NCBI GenBank assembly: GCA_024511045.1
Contig: JANEMG010000020.1
Location: 1-13,698 of the forward strand
DNA: 13,698 nt
Direction of reading: 5' to 3'
From: Gammaproteobacteria bacterium
GTDB lineage: Bacteria; Pseudomonadota; Gammaproteobacteria; Methylococcales; Methylomonadaceae
In this document: positions 6,060-13,007 of the stretch, in pieces
How the letters are laid out: every line of letters starts with the position of its first letter
Position numbering within the stretch: the stretch's first letter is position 1
Made by a program: the position numbers and the translations under genes
The notes under the pieces: generated by a model
What the model was told of the DNA's origin: nothing
Databases searched by the model: none
Seen by the model: the letters and a program-made list of their open reading frames with translations, nothing else

Positions 6060-7361
6060 ATGTCATTTTCCCAATTGGGGCTAACACCCGAACTGCTCAG
6101 CGCCTTGTCCGAACAGGGCTACGAAACACCCACTCCGATTCAGCAACAGGCGATTCCGGTCATACTGAAAGGCCAGGATGTACTGGCAGGCGCCCAGACG
6201 GGTACCGGAAAAACCGCGGGGTTCACGCTGCCTCTGCTGCAGCGGCTGATGGAGACGCAGCCCAGCCACCAAAAACCCCATGCAATCCGGGCGCTGATTC
6301 TGACGCCAACCCGCGAACTGGCGGCGCAGGTTTTCGAAAGTGTGGAAGTCTATGGCAAACACCTGCCCTTGCAGGCCTTTGTGGTCTTCGGCGGCGTCAA
6401 CATCAATCCGCAGATAAAACGCCTGCGCAGAGGCGTGGATATTCTGGTGGCGACACCGGGTCGCCTGCTGGATCTGGTCGGGCAGAAAATCGTCGATCTG
6501 TCCCAGGTGGAAATCTTTGTCCTGGACGAAGCCGACCGCATGCTCGATATGGGCTTCATTCCCGATATTCGCAGGATTGTCACGCACTTGCCCAGAGAGC
6601 GGCAGACGCTGTTGTTTTCCGCCACCTTTTCCGATGAAATCAAGGCCCTGGCGAGCCAGTTTCTCAAAGATCCCGCGGAAATCGCCGTTGCCAGGCACAA
6701 CACGCCGGCCGAAGCGGTGGCACAGGTGGTCTATGCCGTGGCGCGTGAGCAAAAGCGGGAATTGCTGTCCTATCTGGTCGGCTCCGGCAACTGGAAGCAG
6801 GTCCTGGTATTCGTCCGGACCAAACATAGCGCCGATCGCTTGAGCAGGCAACTGCAGCGCGACGGCATACGCAGCGCAGCGCTGCATGGCAATAAAAGCC
6901 AGAATGCCCGAACCCGGGCATTGAATTTTTTCAAGGACGGCTCGATCGCGGTACTGGTAGCCACCGATATTGCCGCGCGCGGCATCGACATCGATCAATT
7001 GCCGCATGTGGTCAACTTTGATTTACCGTCGGTCCCGGAAGATTATATCCACCGCATCGGCAGAACCGGACGTGCCGGCATGCAGGGCGAGGCGCTGTCT
7101 CTGGTCGGTGAGGAAGAAGTCAAACAGCTGGCTGCCATCGAAAAATTGCTGGGTCGGCAGATTCCCCGCGCCGTGGAACCCGGCTACGAGGCCGGTTTCT
7201 CCCTGATGACGCCGCCACCCGATCAGCATGTGAGGCACAGCAGACACCATAAGAGAAAGCCGCGCATCAAAAACCCTGTCGGCCATCGCAGACCAAAGAC
7301 GGCCAACGCAGGAAGACGAAGAAGCAGTGCCAAGATCCAGCAGGGACGCGGTAAAGCATAG
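6060..7361 (+). CDS. rhlE: DEAD-box ATP-dependent RNA helicase RhlE
   Basis: 433-residue RNA helicase of the RhlE group that unwinds short RNA duplexes with ATP, with known roles in ribosome assembly and RNA decay. All DEAD-box motifs are present in order: Q motif GYETPTPIQQQ (20-30), Walker A AQTGTGKT (45-52), PTRELAAQ, TPGRLLD, DEAD (156-159), SAT, a VFVRT block, ATDIAARGIDI, and HRIGRTGRAG. The opening MSFSQLGLTPELLSALSEQGY closely follows E. coli RhlE. After about residue 380 comes a strongly basic tail (HHKRKPRIK, GRRRSSAK), typical of RhlE and likely RNA-binding. The frame is open from 6021, but ATG 6060 matches the family start and has ACAGG five bases upstream. It has its own promoter and a long leader. 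The small DUF2956 gene follows after 51 bases and may be cotranscribed. Confidence 0.93.
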   Translation: MSFSQLGLTPELLSALSEQGYETPTPIQQQAIPVILKGQDVLAGAQTGTGKTAGFTLPLLQRLMETQPSHQKPHAIRALILTPTRELAAQVFESVEVYGKHLPLQAFVVFGGVNINPQIKRLRRGVDILVATPGRLLDLVGQKIVDLSQVEIFVLDEADRMLDMGFIPDIRRIVTHLPRERQTLLFSATFSDEIKALASQFLKDPAEIAVARHNTPAEAVAQVVYAVAREQKRELLSYLVGSGNWKQVLVFVRTKHSADRLSRQLQRDGIRSAALHGNKSQNARTRALNFFKDGSIAVLVATDIAARGIDIDQLPHVVNFDLPSVPEDYIHRIGRTGRAGMQGEALSLVGEEEVKQLAAIEKLLGRQIPRAVEPGYEAGFSLMTPPPDQHVRHSRHHKRKPRIKNPVGHRRPKTANAGRRRSSAKIQQGRGKA

Positions 7362-7412
7362 CAGTAGCAATCTCCAGTTGTAAAAAAATCAACCCCTGAA
7401 ACACCGCCAGCC

Positions 7413-7754
7413 ATGAATAAACAGGCCAAAAAAATTCCGGCTTCGCCAGAAACACAGCAGGAAGCCCTGCGCATTGCCCGGCGCACGCAACGACCGGGGC
7501 AAACCAAAGAGCAGACCAAACTGATCGCGCAAGGCATACAGAAGGGTATACAGCAATATAAGAGTCAGCATAAAGCCAGGACCCGGGAACTGAACAAAAA
7601 ACTGAAGCATGCTTCGCGCAGTGAGGACCAGACGCGGCGGCAGGATGCAGCTGCGCAACCAACCGTCGTCTACCGGCAGCATTGGCTGCCCTGGCTGTTG
7701 CTGGCATTAACCTGGCTGGCCATCGTCGTTTACAGCTTCTTTTTCGACTTTTAA
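7413..7754 (+). CDS. DUF2956 family protein, C-terminal membrane anchor
   Basis: 113-residue protein of unknown function. Its N-terminal two thirds are highly charged and helical; the conserved block TQRPGQTKEQTKLIAQGIQKGI (about residues 25-46) is the hallmark I recognise for the DUF2956 family of gammaproteobacteria. A Lys/Arg-rich linker follows, then one hydrophobic segment, LPWLLLALTWLAIVVYSFFF (about 92-111), at the extreme C-terminus. That layout predicts a tail-anchored protein with a large cytoplasmic part. The ATG at 7413 lies 51 bases after the rhlE stop without an intervening terminator, so it may share the rhlE transcript; its ribosome binding site is weak. No function is established for the family, and the gene context (RNA helicase, slyX) does not define one. 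Confidence 0.75.
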   Translation: MNKQAKKIPASPETQQEALRIARRTQRPGQTKEQTKLIAQGIQKGIQQYKSQHKARTRELNKKLKHASRSEDQTRRQDAAAQPTVVYRQHWLPWLLLALTWLAIVVYSFFFDF

Positions 7755-7916
7755 ATTGTCCTGCCCAGGAAATGCACTTCAATCGGTCTTCCCTGAAGCG
7801 CCAGAATGTATTGCCTGTACCGACGCCAGCGAAGCATTGCTTTCGTTGGAAAATCCGGAATCGCTTTTTTAAGAGAAACTCCCGTTTGATAAAAACAATG
7901 ATAAGGATAATGTACT

Positions 7917-8123
7917 ATGAATGAACAACGTATAATCGACATTGAAAGCAAGATAGCGTTTCAGGAAGAAACCCTGCAGGTTCTGAACGATGTCATTTGC
8001 GAACAGCAAAAGCAGATTGACAAATTGGTGGCTACCTGTAAATTATTGGATGAACGCATCAATGATCTGCTGGTGGCCAGCAGTGATGCGCCAGCATCCG
8101 ATGAACCACTCCCGCATTTCTAG
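7917..8123 (+). CDS. slyX: SlyX family protein
   Basis: Small 68-residue protein of the SlyX family, close to the usual length of about 70. Nearly all of residues 3-52 form a predicted coiled coil with heptad-spaced hydrophobics (IIDIESKIAFQEETLQVLNDVICEQ and on), and it ends in the PLPHF tail typical of the family (SlyX proteins commonly end in PPHY/PHF). The biochemical function is unknown; the name comes from the E. coli gene next to slyD. The ATG at 7917 has AAGGA about 9-10 bases upstream. The gene stands 162 bases after the DUF2956 gene. That gap holds no other recognisable gene, only an imperfect hairpin CGAAGC/GCTTTCG and a T-run near 7865. Confidence 0.85.
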   Translation: MNEQRIIDIESKIAFQEETLQVLNDVICEQQKQIDKLVATCKLLDERINDLLVASSDAPASDEPLPHF

Positions 8124-8162
8124 TGACACAGCCGGCCGGCGCCGGATCACAGGAGGGAAATA

Positions 8163-8534
8163 ATGAGTAAATGTTGTGAAGATCCAACGGAGCCAAGCAA
8201 AATCGATCCCCGGGAACTGCGCAGGGAAAAAGAGCTCTACGGCAATCTGCTACGCGACCTTTTTACCGAAAATCCGGAAAAACTGATGCTCAGGCAGCTG
8301 CATTCCGCCAATACCTATATCAGGGAGCTGGCTGCACTCCGGGCTTGGTATCCTGCCGTGCGCAAACATGCCATTGAGCTTCTGGATGCCGGCAGCAAGT
8401 CGGTATGCGAACGCATTGCCAGTCAGGAGCCGGATTCTGAAGTTGGCCTGGCCGCCCAACAGCGACTGACAGAATTCGCCCAGTCCGATCAGCAATCCAC
8501 ACTGGGAAAACTGATCGGTGCCTTGAAGGGTTGA
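8163..8534 (+). CDS. Hypothetical helical protein
   Basis: I do not recognise this 123-residue protein. It starts at ATG 8163 with a very strong Shine-Dalgarno (AGGAGGG, five bases upstream), so it is likely a real and well-translated gene. The sequence is soluble, rich in Leu, Ala, Glu and Arg, and should be almost entirely alpha-helical. The stretch IRELAALRAWYPAVRKHAIELL (about 56-77) and the following SKSVCERIASQEPDSEVGLAAQQRL look like paired helices reminiscent of HEAT-type repeats, but only one or two units fit. The N-terminus has two adjacent cysteines (Cys4, Cys5) followed by Pro-rich residues. It is 39 bases after slyX and may be its operon partner. A GC-rich palindrome CCGGCGCCGG lies in the gap. 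Confidence 0.65.
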   Translation: MSKCCEDPTEPSKIDPRELRREKELYGNLLRDLFTENPEKLMLRQLHSANTYIRELAALRAWYPAVRKHAIELLDAGSKSVCERIASQEPDSEVGLAAQQRLTEFAQSDQQSTLGKLIGALKG

Positions 8535-8544
8535 GGCGGCTTTT

Positions 8545-8661
8545 CCCCGATTCCACCAGGGCTGCCGCATCCGGGCTGCGGTCATGAGCGCTCATCGGCA
8601 TGAACCAGGGGGAAAATCCTGATTCGAGCGCAGCCCGAATGCAGTTTGCGGAATCCGGGAG
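8545..8661. repeat. REP-like inverted-repeat element, copy 1
   Basis: Two arms in opposite orientation, 8545-8581 (CCCGATTCC ... CATCCGGGCTGCGG) and 8629-8661 (GCGCAGCCCGAATGCA ... GGAATCCGGGA), are imperfect reverse complements of each other. The spacer holds a perfect 12-bp palindrome ATGAGCGCTCAT (8584-8595). The same arm consensus occurs at 9190-9280. The pattern matches the common family of intergenic palindromes with GGATGCA...GGAATCCGGG ends found in many gammaproteobacteria. It begins just after the stop of the hypothetical gene at 8534. Confidence 0.65.
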
Positions 8662-8727
8662 ACACGTTGCCCATTGTATTGCCGCGAAGTGCATGAGCAC
8701 GGCGTCATGCGCCAAAAGATGCTGTCA

Positions 8728-9108
8728 TCAGAAAAATCCGTTCGTCCTGACCGGTTTGTTGTCGCGCAGCGCCGACCAGCCGTAGGCAATCCGGTAAACC
8801 GTCCACAGTGTCCCGCCGATCAGAATGTACACCCCTATGCCAAGGGCGACGGTAAAGGCGCCGAGCAATACCAGTAGCAACGCCACCCAGACTGTCTTGA
8901 TCTGCCAGTCGAAATGGCTTTCCAGCCAGGTTCCGGCGACTTCCTTGCGCTTGATGTAGTTGAGAATAATGGCGACCAGCAAAGGGATGCCGCCAAAAAA
9001 GAAGGACAGCGCCTGACAGATATAGATCACTTCGGCCAGGGATTTCTTGCCCGCCAGCACTTCGGCATCGATGTCTTTTGCTTTTTGCTCTGGTGTCGAT
9101 TCATTCAT
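8728..9108 (-). CDS. Small integral membrane protein (COG3671/DUF4870-like)
   Basis: 126-residue inner-membrane protein with a charged cytoplasmic N-terminus (about 25 residues) and three hydrophobic segments: roughly 27-50, 73-92 and 94-112. The central HFDWQIKTVW motif followed by a Gly-rich double membrane hairpin and YRIAYGWSALRDNKP near the C-terminus is the pattern I recall for a conserved family of small membrane proteins (COG3671, near DUF4870). Function is unknown. Start is ATG 9108 with GGGA seven bases upstream. It stands alone on the minus strand, convergent with the 8163-8534 gene and flanked on both sides by copies of the same REP-like element. No terminator is evident apart from those palindromes. 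Confidence 0.75.
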   Translation of the reverse strand: MNESTPEQKAKDIDAEVLAGKKSLAEVIYICQALSFFFGGIPLLVAIILNYIKRKEVAGTWLESHFDWQIKTVWVALLLVLLGAFTVALGIGVYILIGGTLWTVYRIAYGWSALRDNKPVRTNGFF

Positions 9109-9189
9109 GATTTTTTCCCATTGCTTGTTGGTTCACGGGCCATGATCATTGTACCGCAGTTTAAGCCCTTGTATCGCGCTGCATGCGCC

Positions 9190-9280
9190 TCCGGATTCCG
9201 CTGACGCGGTATCCGGGCTCTTTTTGGGGCGACAGAAGAAAATTTCAACCGCAGCCCGCAGGGAGCTTGCAGAATCCGGG
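9190..9280. repeat. REP-like inverted-repeat element, copy 2
   Basis: Left arm 9190-9220 (CCGGATTCCGC ... ATCCGGGCT) and right arm 9250-9280 (CGCAGCCCGC ... GAATCCGGG) are imperfect reverse complements and match copy 1 at 8545-8661. The left arm itself folds into a strong hairpin, CCGGAT (9191-9196) with ATCCGG (9211-9216) and an inner CCGC/GCGG, followed by GCTC and five T. On the plus strand that could act as an intrinsic terminator, though no plus-strand gene lies directly before it. The element sits 37 bases beyond the fchA stop. Confidence 0.65.
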
Positions 9281-9317
9281 AAAACCACCGCCGCCCTGCT
9301 GCCGTGGCCAGCGGGAA

Positions 9318-9947
9318 TCACAGCCTGGACATGACCAGTCGATAGATTTCTTCGGTCTCTGCTGCGCTTCCTTGCAGAATTTCTTCCAGTTCGGCAGACT
9401 TTGCGATTGCAAACTGCTTGTCCTCGATGCCGCCGATGTTGATATGGACATTCAATGCCGCGCTCTGCAAGGCGGCATGAGCCGCCATCACCGCGACGCC
9501 GGCATCGCTGACGACATTCTTGCCGCCCTGCTGCGCGGCGGTACGACTCAATTGAATCAGCTCGGCGCATATCCTGGCACACTGCAAGGGAACATCGGTC
9601 GCCTTTTGCAATGCCTGCTGTATCGCCTCGCTGCGCCGTGTCTGTTCATCACTGGTCTGCTTGGGCAGCCTGTAGGCCGACATCACCTCCTGGAAGGCCC
9701 TGATATCGGCATCGATGAGCCCGGTCAACCGGGCACGCAGCAGTTCGGATTTCTCCAGCAGCACCCGCATGTCTTCCTCCACCTCGCTGTATTGCGGTTT
9801 GCCGATGGTCAGATTGCAAACCATGCCAAGCAGTGCCGCAGATTGGGCGCCCATCAAGGCGGCAGCACTGCCGCCTCCCGGCGTCGGGCTCTTGCTGGCC
9901 AGCCGGTCGAGAAATTCCTGAATCGATTGCTGTCTGATGTCTGTCAT
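9318..9947 (-). CDS. fchA: Methenyltetrahydrofolate cyclohydrolase (cyclodeaminase/cyclohydrolase family)
   Basis: 209-residue helical protein of the formiminotransferase-cyclodeaminase superfamily. It interconverts 5,10-methenyl-tetrahydrofolate and 10-formyl-tetrahydrofolate in one-carbon metabolism. Diagnostic blocks are PTPGGGSAAA (residues 21-30), MVCNLTIGK, the LPLQC-like TDVPLQCARIC, and VSDAGVAVM. The whole length aligns from memory with Methylobacterium Fch, which favours cyclohydrolase over histidine-pathway cyclodeaminase, since no formiminotransferase partner is present. Start ATG 9947; the site upstream is weak (GGAAA about 12 bases away). It begins 30 bases after the cysS stop, so cotranscription with cysS is likely. 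In methylotrophs Fch usually works with MtdA, which is not in this window. Serine-cycle or tetrahydrofolate-linked C1 assimilation is the inferred role. Confidence 0.85.
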   Translation of the reverse strand: MTDIRQQSIQEFLDRLASKSPTPGGGSAAALMGAQSAALLGMVCNLTIGKPQYSEVEEDMRVLLEKSELLRARLTGLIDADIRAFQEVMSAYRLPKQTSDEQTRRSEAIQQALQKATDVPLQCARICAELIQLSRTAAQQGGKNVVSDAGVAVMAAHAALQSAALNVHINIGGIEDKQFAIAKSAELEEILQGSAAETEEIYRLVMSRL

Positions 9948-9977
9948 TTTGAGCAGGTTTCCAGTAGCCCCGTAAAA

Positions 9978-11369
9978 TCATTCCCTGCGCCAGTTTGTTC
10001 CTCCGGGCACATCCTCCAGAACGATGCCCTGTTCCTTCAACTGATCCCGGATCCTGTCCGCCTCGGCCCAGTCCTTGTTTTTCTTCGCCTCCAGACGCAG
10101 CGCGATCTGCCGTTCTATCTCTTCCCCGGACAGACTGTCCTGCTCGGACGTGCCGCCTTTCAGAAAATGCTCGGGATCATCCTGCAAAATGCCAAGGATC
10201 TCCCCAAGATATTTCAATCTTCCCGCCAGTCTGGCAGCGCGATCAGGGTCCCTGTCCTTCTCCTTGTTGATTTCCCGCGCCAGGTCGAACAACACCGACA
10301 ATGCCACGGGGGTATTGAAATCGTCATCCATGGCCTCATGAAAACGCGCGATGAATTCATCTTCCACGTCCGGATCGACATCCAGCGGCTGCACGCCGCG
10401 CAATGCCGTATACAGCCGGGTCAACGCGGCGCCGGCTTCTTCTAGTTGTTCATCGGAATAGTTCAGGGGACTGCGGTAATGGCTGGAAAGAATGAAAAAA
10501 CGGATAATCTCCGGACGGTATTTGCGCAACACTTCCCGAACCGTGAAAAAATTGCCCAGCGATTTGGACATTTTTTCCTCGTCGATGCGCACGAAACCAT
10601 TGTGCATCCAAAGATTGACGAATTTTTCCGCCGTCGCCCCTTCCGACTGGGCGATTTCATTTTCATGATGGGGGAACTGCAGATCCATGCCCCCGCCGTG
10701 GATGTCGAAATGATTGCCCAGGCAGCCCGTGGACATCGCCGAGCATTCGATATGCCAGCCCGGCCGGCCGCGTCCCCAGGGTGAATTCCATGCCGGTTCC
10801 CCGGGCTTGGCCTTTTTCCAGAGCACGAAATCCATTGGGTCCTGTTTCGCCTGGTCCACTTCGACGCGTTCGCCCGCCTGCAGTTCATCCAGTTTCTTGC
10901 CCGACAATCTTCCGTAGTCATGGAACTTGGCCACCGAATAGAAGACATCGCCGTTCTTGCCGATATAGGCGAACCCTCTTTCGAACAGCGCCATGATCAT
11001 CTGGATGATTCTGTCCATGGATTGCGTGGCACGGGGCTCGATGTCCGGCGGCAGCACGTTCAAGGCGCGTTCGTCTTCGTGCATGGCGTCGATGAAGCGA
11101 TTGGTCAGGTCGGAAAAATCCTCCCCGGCTTCATTGGCACGCTGGATGATCTTGTCGTCGATATCGGTGACATTGCGCACATAGGTCAGGTCATAGCCCA
11201 GATGACGCAGATAACGCGCAACCACATCGAACACCACCATCACCCGGGCATGCCCGATATGGCAATAGTCATAGACAGTCATGCCGCAGACGTACATACC
11301 GACCTTGCCGGGTACGAGCGGCTTGAAAACCTCTTTTTGACGGGTCCAGGTGTTGTATATTTTCAACAT
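9978..11369 (-). CDS. cysS: Cysteinyl-tRNA synthetase
   Basis: Class I aminoacyl-tRNA synthetase, 463 residues (E. coli 461), which charges tRNA-Cys with cysteine in the cytoplasm. Signature HIGH lies at 37-40 (CHIGH) and KMSKS at 266-270. Zinc ligands that select cysteine are visible: Cys28 in YVCGMTVYD, the Cys in WHIECSAMS, and the His and Glu of FPHHENEIAQSE. The C-terminal anticodon-binding region ends in a short Arg-rich tail (NWRRE). The frame is open to 11462, but ATG 11369 gives the family start MLKIYNTWTRQKE. It is divergent from ppi/lpxH, the same arrangement as E. coli cysS-ppiB-lpxH, and is followed by fchA. Its leader holds a perfect small palindrome at 11401-11415. Confidence 0.97.
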   Translation of the reverse strand: MLKIYNTWTRQKEVFKPLVPGKVGMYVCGMTVYDYCHIGHARVMVVFDVVARYLRHLGYDLTYVRNVTDIDDKIIQRANEAGEDFSDLTNRFIDAMHEDERALNVLPPDIEPRATQSMDRIIQMIMALFERGFAYIGKNGDVFYSVAKFHDYGRLSGKKLDELQAGERVEVDQAKQDPMDFVLWKKAKPGEPAWNSPWGRGRPGWHIECSAMSTGCLGNHFDIHGGGMDLQFPHHENEIAQSEGATAEKFVNLWMHNGFVRIDEEKMSKSLGNFFTVREVLRKYRPEIIRFFILSSHYRSPLNYSDEQLEEAGAALTRLYTALRGVQPLDVDPDVEDEFIARFHEAMDDDFNTPVALSVLFDLAREINKEKDRDPDRAARLAGRLKYLGEILGILQDDPEHFLKGGTSEQDSLSGEEIERQIALRLEAKKNKDWAEADRIRDQLKEQGIVLEDVPGGTNWRRE

Positions 11370-11548
11370 AAATTTCGTTCCAGATAGAATTGCCACTTTC
11401 CCTGAACAATTCAGGCAGCGGATGGGCGGTGCGACAAAGAATATATCGCAAAAAAAGTGCAAACGTTTAAATTTATCAAGTTTGGGGCTTCTAATTCAAG
11501 CGAAAAGCGCATAGAATTTTCCCTTTGCATCTATTCTGGAGAACAACC
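11370..11548. promoter_or_regulatory. Divergent promoter region between cysS and ppiB, with a palindrome
   Basis: For ppiB, a -10 TAGAAT is at 11512-11517, with weak TTCTAA 17 bases upstream. For cysS on the minus strand, TATATT (plus coordinates 11440-11445) is a -10 candidate with TTAAAC 19 bases away. Bases 11401-11415 (CCTGAACAATTCAGG) form a perfect six-pair stem around three bases, inside the predicted cysS leader. It could be an RNA hairpin or an operator. AT-rich tracts at 11450-11480 suit a promoter. All assignments are by eye. Confidence 0.4.
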
Positions 11549-12133
11549 ATGCGTTTCCCCGTCCTTGCCATGATGCTGCTCCTCACTTCCAATCTCTCTT
11601 TTGCAAAGGAAAACAAAATGTCAGACGACCAAATCAAAGTACAGTTTCAAACCACGCTGGGTAATTTCGTCATTCAGGTCAATAGCGAAAAAGCCCCGAT
11701 TTCGGCGGAAAACTTTCTGACCTATGTCAAAGAGGGTTTCTACGACGGTACCATCTTCCACCGCATCATTCCCGGATTCATGGCCCAGGGTGGCGGATTT
11801 ACACCGGATTTCGATCAGAAAGCCGTCCACGATCCCATCAAGAATGAAGCCGACAATGGCTTGAAAAACACCCGCGGCACGGTGGCCATGGCCCGTACGC
11901 CCGACCCGGATTCGGCCACCGCGCAGTTTTTCATCAATTACAAGGACAACAGCTTTCTGGACTACACGTCCCCTACTCCCAACGGCTGGGGCTATGCGGT
12001 ATTCGGCGAAGTCGTGGAAGGCATGGACGTCGTGGACGAGATGGCCAAACAGCCTACCGGTAATCATGGCCCGCATCAGGATGTCCCGAAAACGCCCATC
12101 ATTATCGAAAAGGCCGTGATCATCACGGAATGA
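11549..12133 (+). CDS. ppiB: Peptidyl-prolyl cis-trans isomerase, cyclophilin type
   Basis: 194-residue cyclophilin that speeds proline cis-trans isomerisation during protein folding. Active-site blocks are FHRIIPGFMAQGGG (Arg72 in FHR), SATAQFFIN and GWGYAVFGEV; the insert KNEADNGLKNTRGT closely follows E. coli PpiB. From ATG 11549 (GGAG eight bases upstream) the protein has a short signal peptide, MRFPVLAMMLLLTSNLSFA, predicting periplasmic export. A second ATG at 11618 (Met24) has its own excellent site, AAGGA seven bases upstream, and would make a 171-residue cytoplasmic protein of PpiB size. Both products may be made. It precedes lpxH by 31 bases, as a probable operon, and is divergent from cysS, conserved synteny with E. 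coli. Confidence 0.93.
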   Translation: MRFPVLAMMLLLTSNLSFAKENKMSDDQIKVQFQTTLGNFVIQVNSEKAPISAENFLTYVKEGFYDGTIFHRIIPGFMAQGGGFTPDFDQKAVHDPIKNEADNGLKNTRGTVAMARTPDPDSATAQFFINYKDNSFLDYTSPTPNGWGYAVFGEVVEGMDVVDEMAKQPTGNHGPHQDVPKTPIIIEKAVIITE

Positions 12134-12164
12134 ACTGCTGCAGCCCGCCATTGGAAGTTTCGCC

Positions 12165-12890
12165 TTGACAGCGGAAATTCTGTTCATTGCCGACCTGCAC
12201 CTGACCATTGAGAAACCGGCGGTAACCAGCCGGTTTCTCGATTTTCTGGCCAACAGGGCCAGCGCTGCCGACGCTCTGTATATCCTGGGGGATTTTTTCG
12301 ATGCCTGGATTGGCGATGACGACCCCACCCCACCCAATGGCGCGGTCAGGAAACAGCTGCGCAAACTGACCGACTTGGGCACGAAAGTCTACTTTCAGCA
12401 GGGCAACCGGGATTTTCTGATCGGTTCCAGGTTTGCCCGGGAAACCGGTGTCGTCCTGCTCGATGACCATGTCGTTATCGACCTGTTCGGCGTACCGACG
12501 CTGCTCATGCACGGCGATCTGCTGTGCAGTGACGACACTGCCTATCAGGCATTCCGGAAAAAGTCCCACACGCCGGAATGGCAGCGGAACATGCTCTCCA
12601 AACCGCTGCTGCTGCGCATGCTGATCGCGCGCTGGCTGCGCTGGCGCAGTCATTTCCATAAAAGCAGAAAGACCCTGCAAATCATGGATGTCAACCAACA
12701 GACGGTGCTGGAGACCATGCGCCGTCACAAAGCCTTGCGCCTGATCCACGGCCACACGCACCGTCCTGCAGTGCATGACTTCGTTATCGATGGCCAGAAA
12801 GCCCAGCGCTTCGTGCTGGCCAATTGGACGACAGATTCCGCAAGCTGCCTGAGCTGGACCAGCAAGGGCTACGAAACCCTGTTATTGTGA
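12165..12890 (+). CDS. lpxH: UDP-2,3-diacylglucosamine hydrolase
   Basis: Metallophosphoesterase of lipid A synthesis, 241 residues. It cleaves UDP-2,3-diacylglucosamine to lipid X and UMP at the inner face of the cytoplasmic membrane, so the organism makes Gram-negative lipopolysaccharide. Two-metal ligands are all present and offset by two from E. coli: D10 and H12 in ADLHL, D43 in GDFFD, N81 and R82 in GNRD, H116 in MHGD, and H197 and H199 in GHTHRP. Start is TTG at 12165; no ATG is available near the required N-terminus (TAEILFIADLHL), and GGAAG lies about eight bases upstream. The rare start codon may lower expression. Following ppiB by 31 bases matches the conserved ppiB-lpxH neighbourhood. 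A perfect nine-pair hairpin lies just beyond the stop. Confidence 0.95.
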   Translation: MTAEILFIADLHLTIEKPAVTSRFLDFLANRASAADALYILGDFFDAWIGDDDPTPPNGAVRKQLRKLTDLGTKVYFQQGNRDFLIGSRFARETGVVLLDDHVVIDLFGVPTLLMHGDLLCSDDTAYQAFRKKSHTPEWQRNMLSKPLLLRMLIARWLRWRSHFHKSRKTLQIMDVNQQTVLETMRRHKALRLIHGHTHRPAVHDFVIDGQKAQRFVLANWTTDSASCLSWTSKGYETLLL

Positions 12891-12893
12891 AAT

Positions 12894-12918
12894 GATCGAT
12901 GCTCAGAATGCATCGATC
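12894..12918 (+). terminator. Stem-loop after lpxH (no U-tract)
   Basis: GATCGATGC (12894-12902) pairs perfectly with GCATCGATC (12910-12918) around a seven-base loop, three bases after the lpxH stop. No run of T follows, so it is not a classical intrinsic terminator. It may stabilise the 3' end or act with Rho. Confidence 0.45.
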
Positions 12919-12961
12919 CTGCGGCGCATTTGTATCTGCGTATTTTTTACCAAATAGCAGT

Positions 12962-12989
12962 TTGCAAGATAAGGATTCCCCTGTATAAT
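12962..12989 (+). promoter_or_regulatory. Promoter of tRNA-Lys
   Basis: Perfect -10 TATAAT (12984-12989) with -35 TTGCAA (12962-12967) at 16 bases. The sequence after the -10 is GC-rich (GGCGC), which resembles the discriminators of stable-RNA promoters under stringent control. Start is predicted near 12996, about 12 bases before the mature tRNA. Confidence 0.75.
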
Positions 12990-13007
12990 GGCGCTTCTTT
13001 ATTCGGA

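Noticed and set aside
6081..7007. Minus-strand frame of 308 codons opposite rhlE
   Set aside because: Shadow of a secure DEAD-box gene with every motif in place.
9183..10445. Plus-strand open frame of 420 codons opposite fchA and cysS
   Set aside because: Antisense to cysS, whose motifs are unmistakable, and to fchA; it also runs through the REP-like element.
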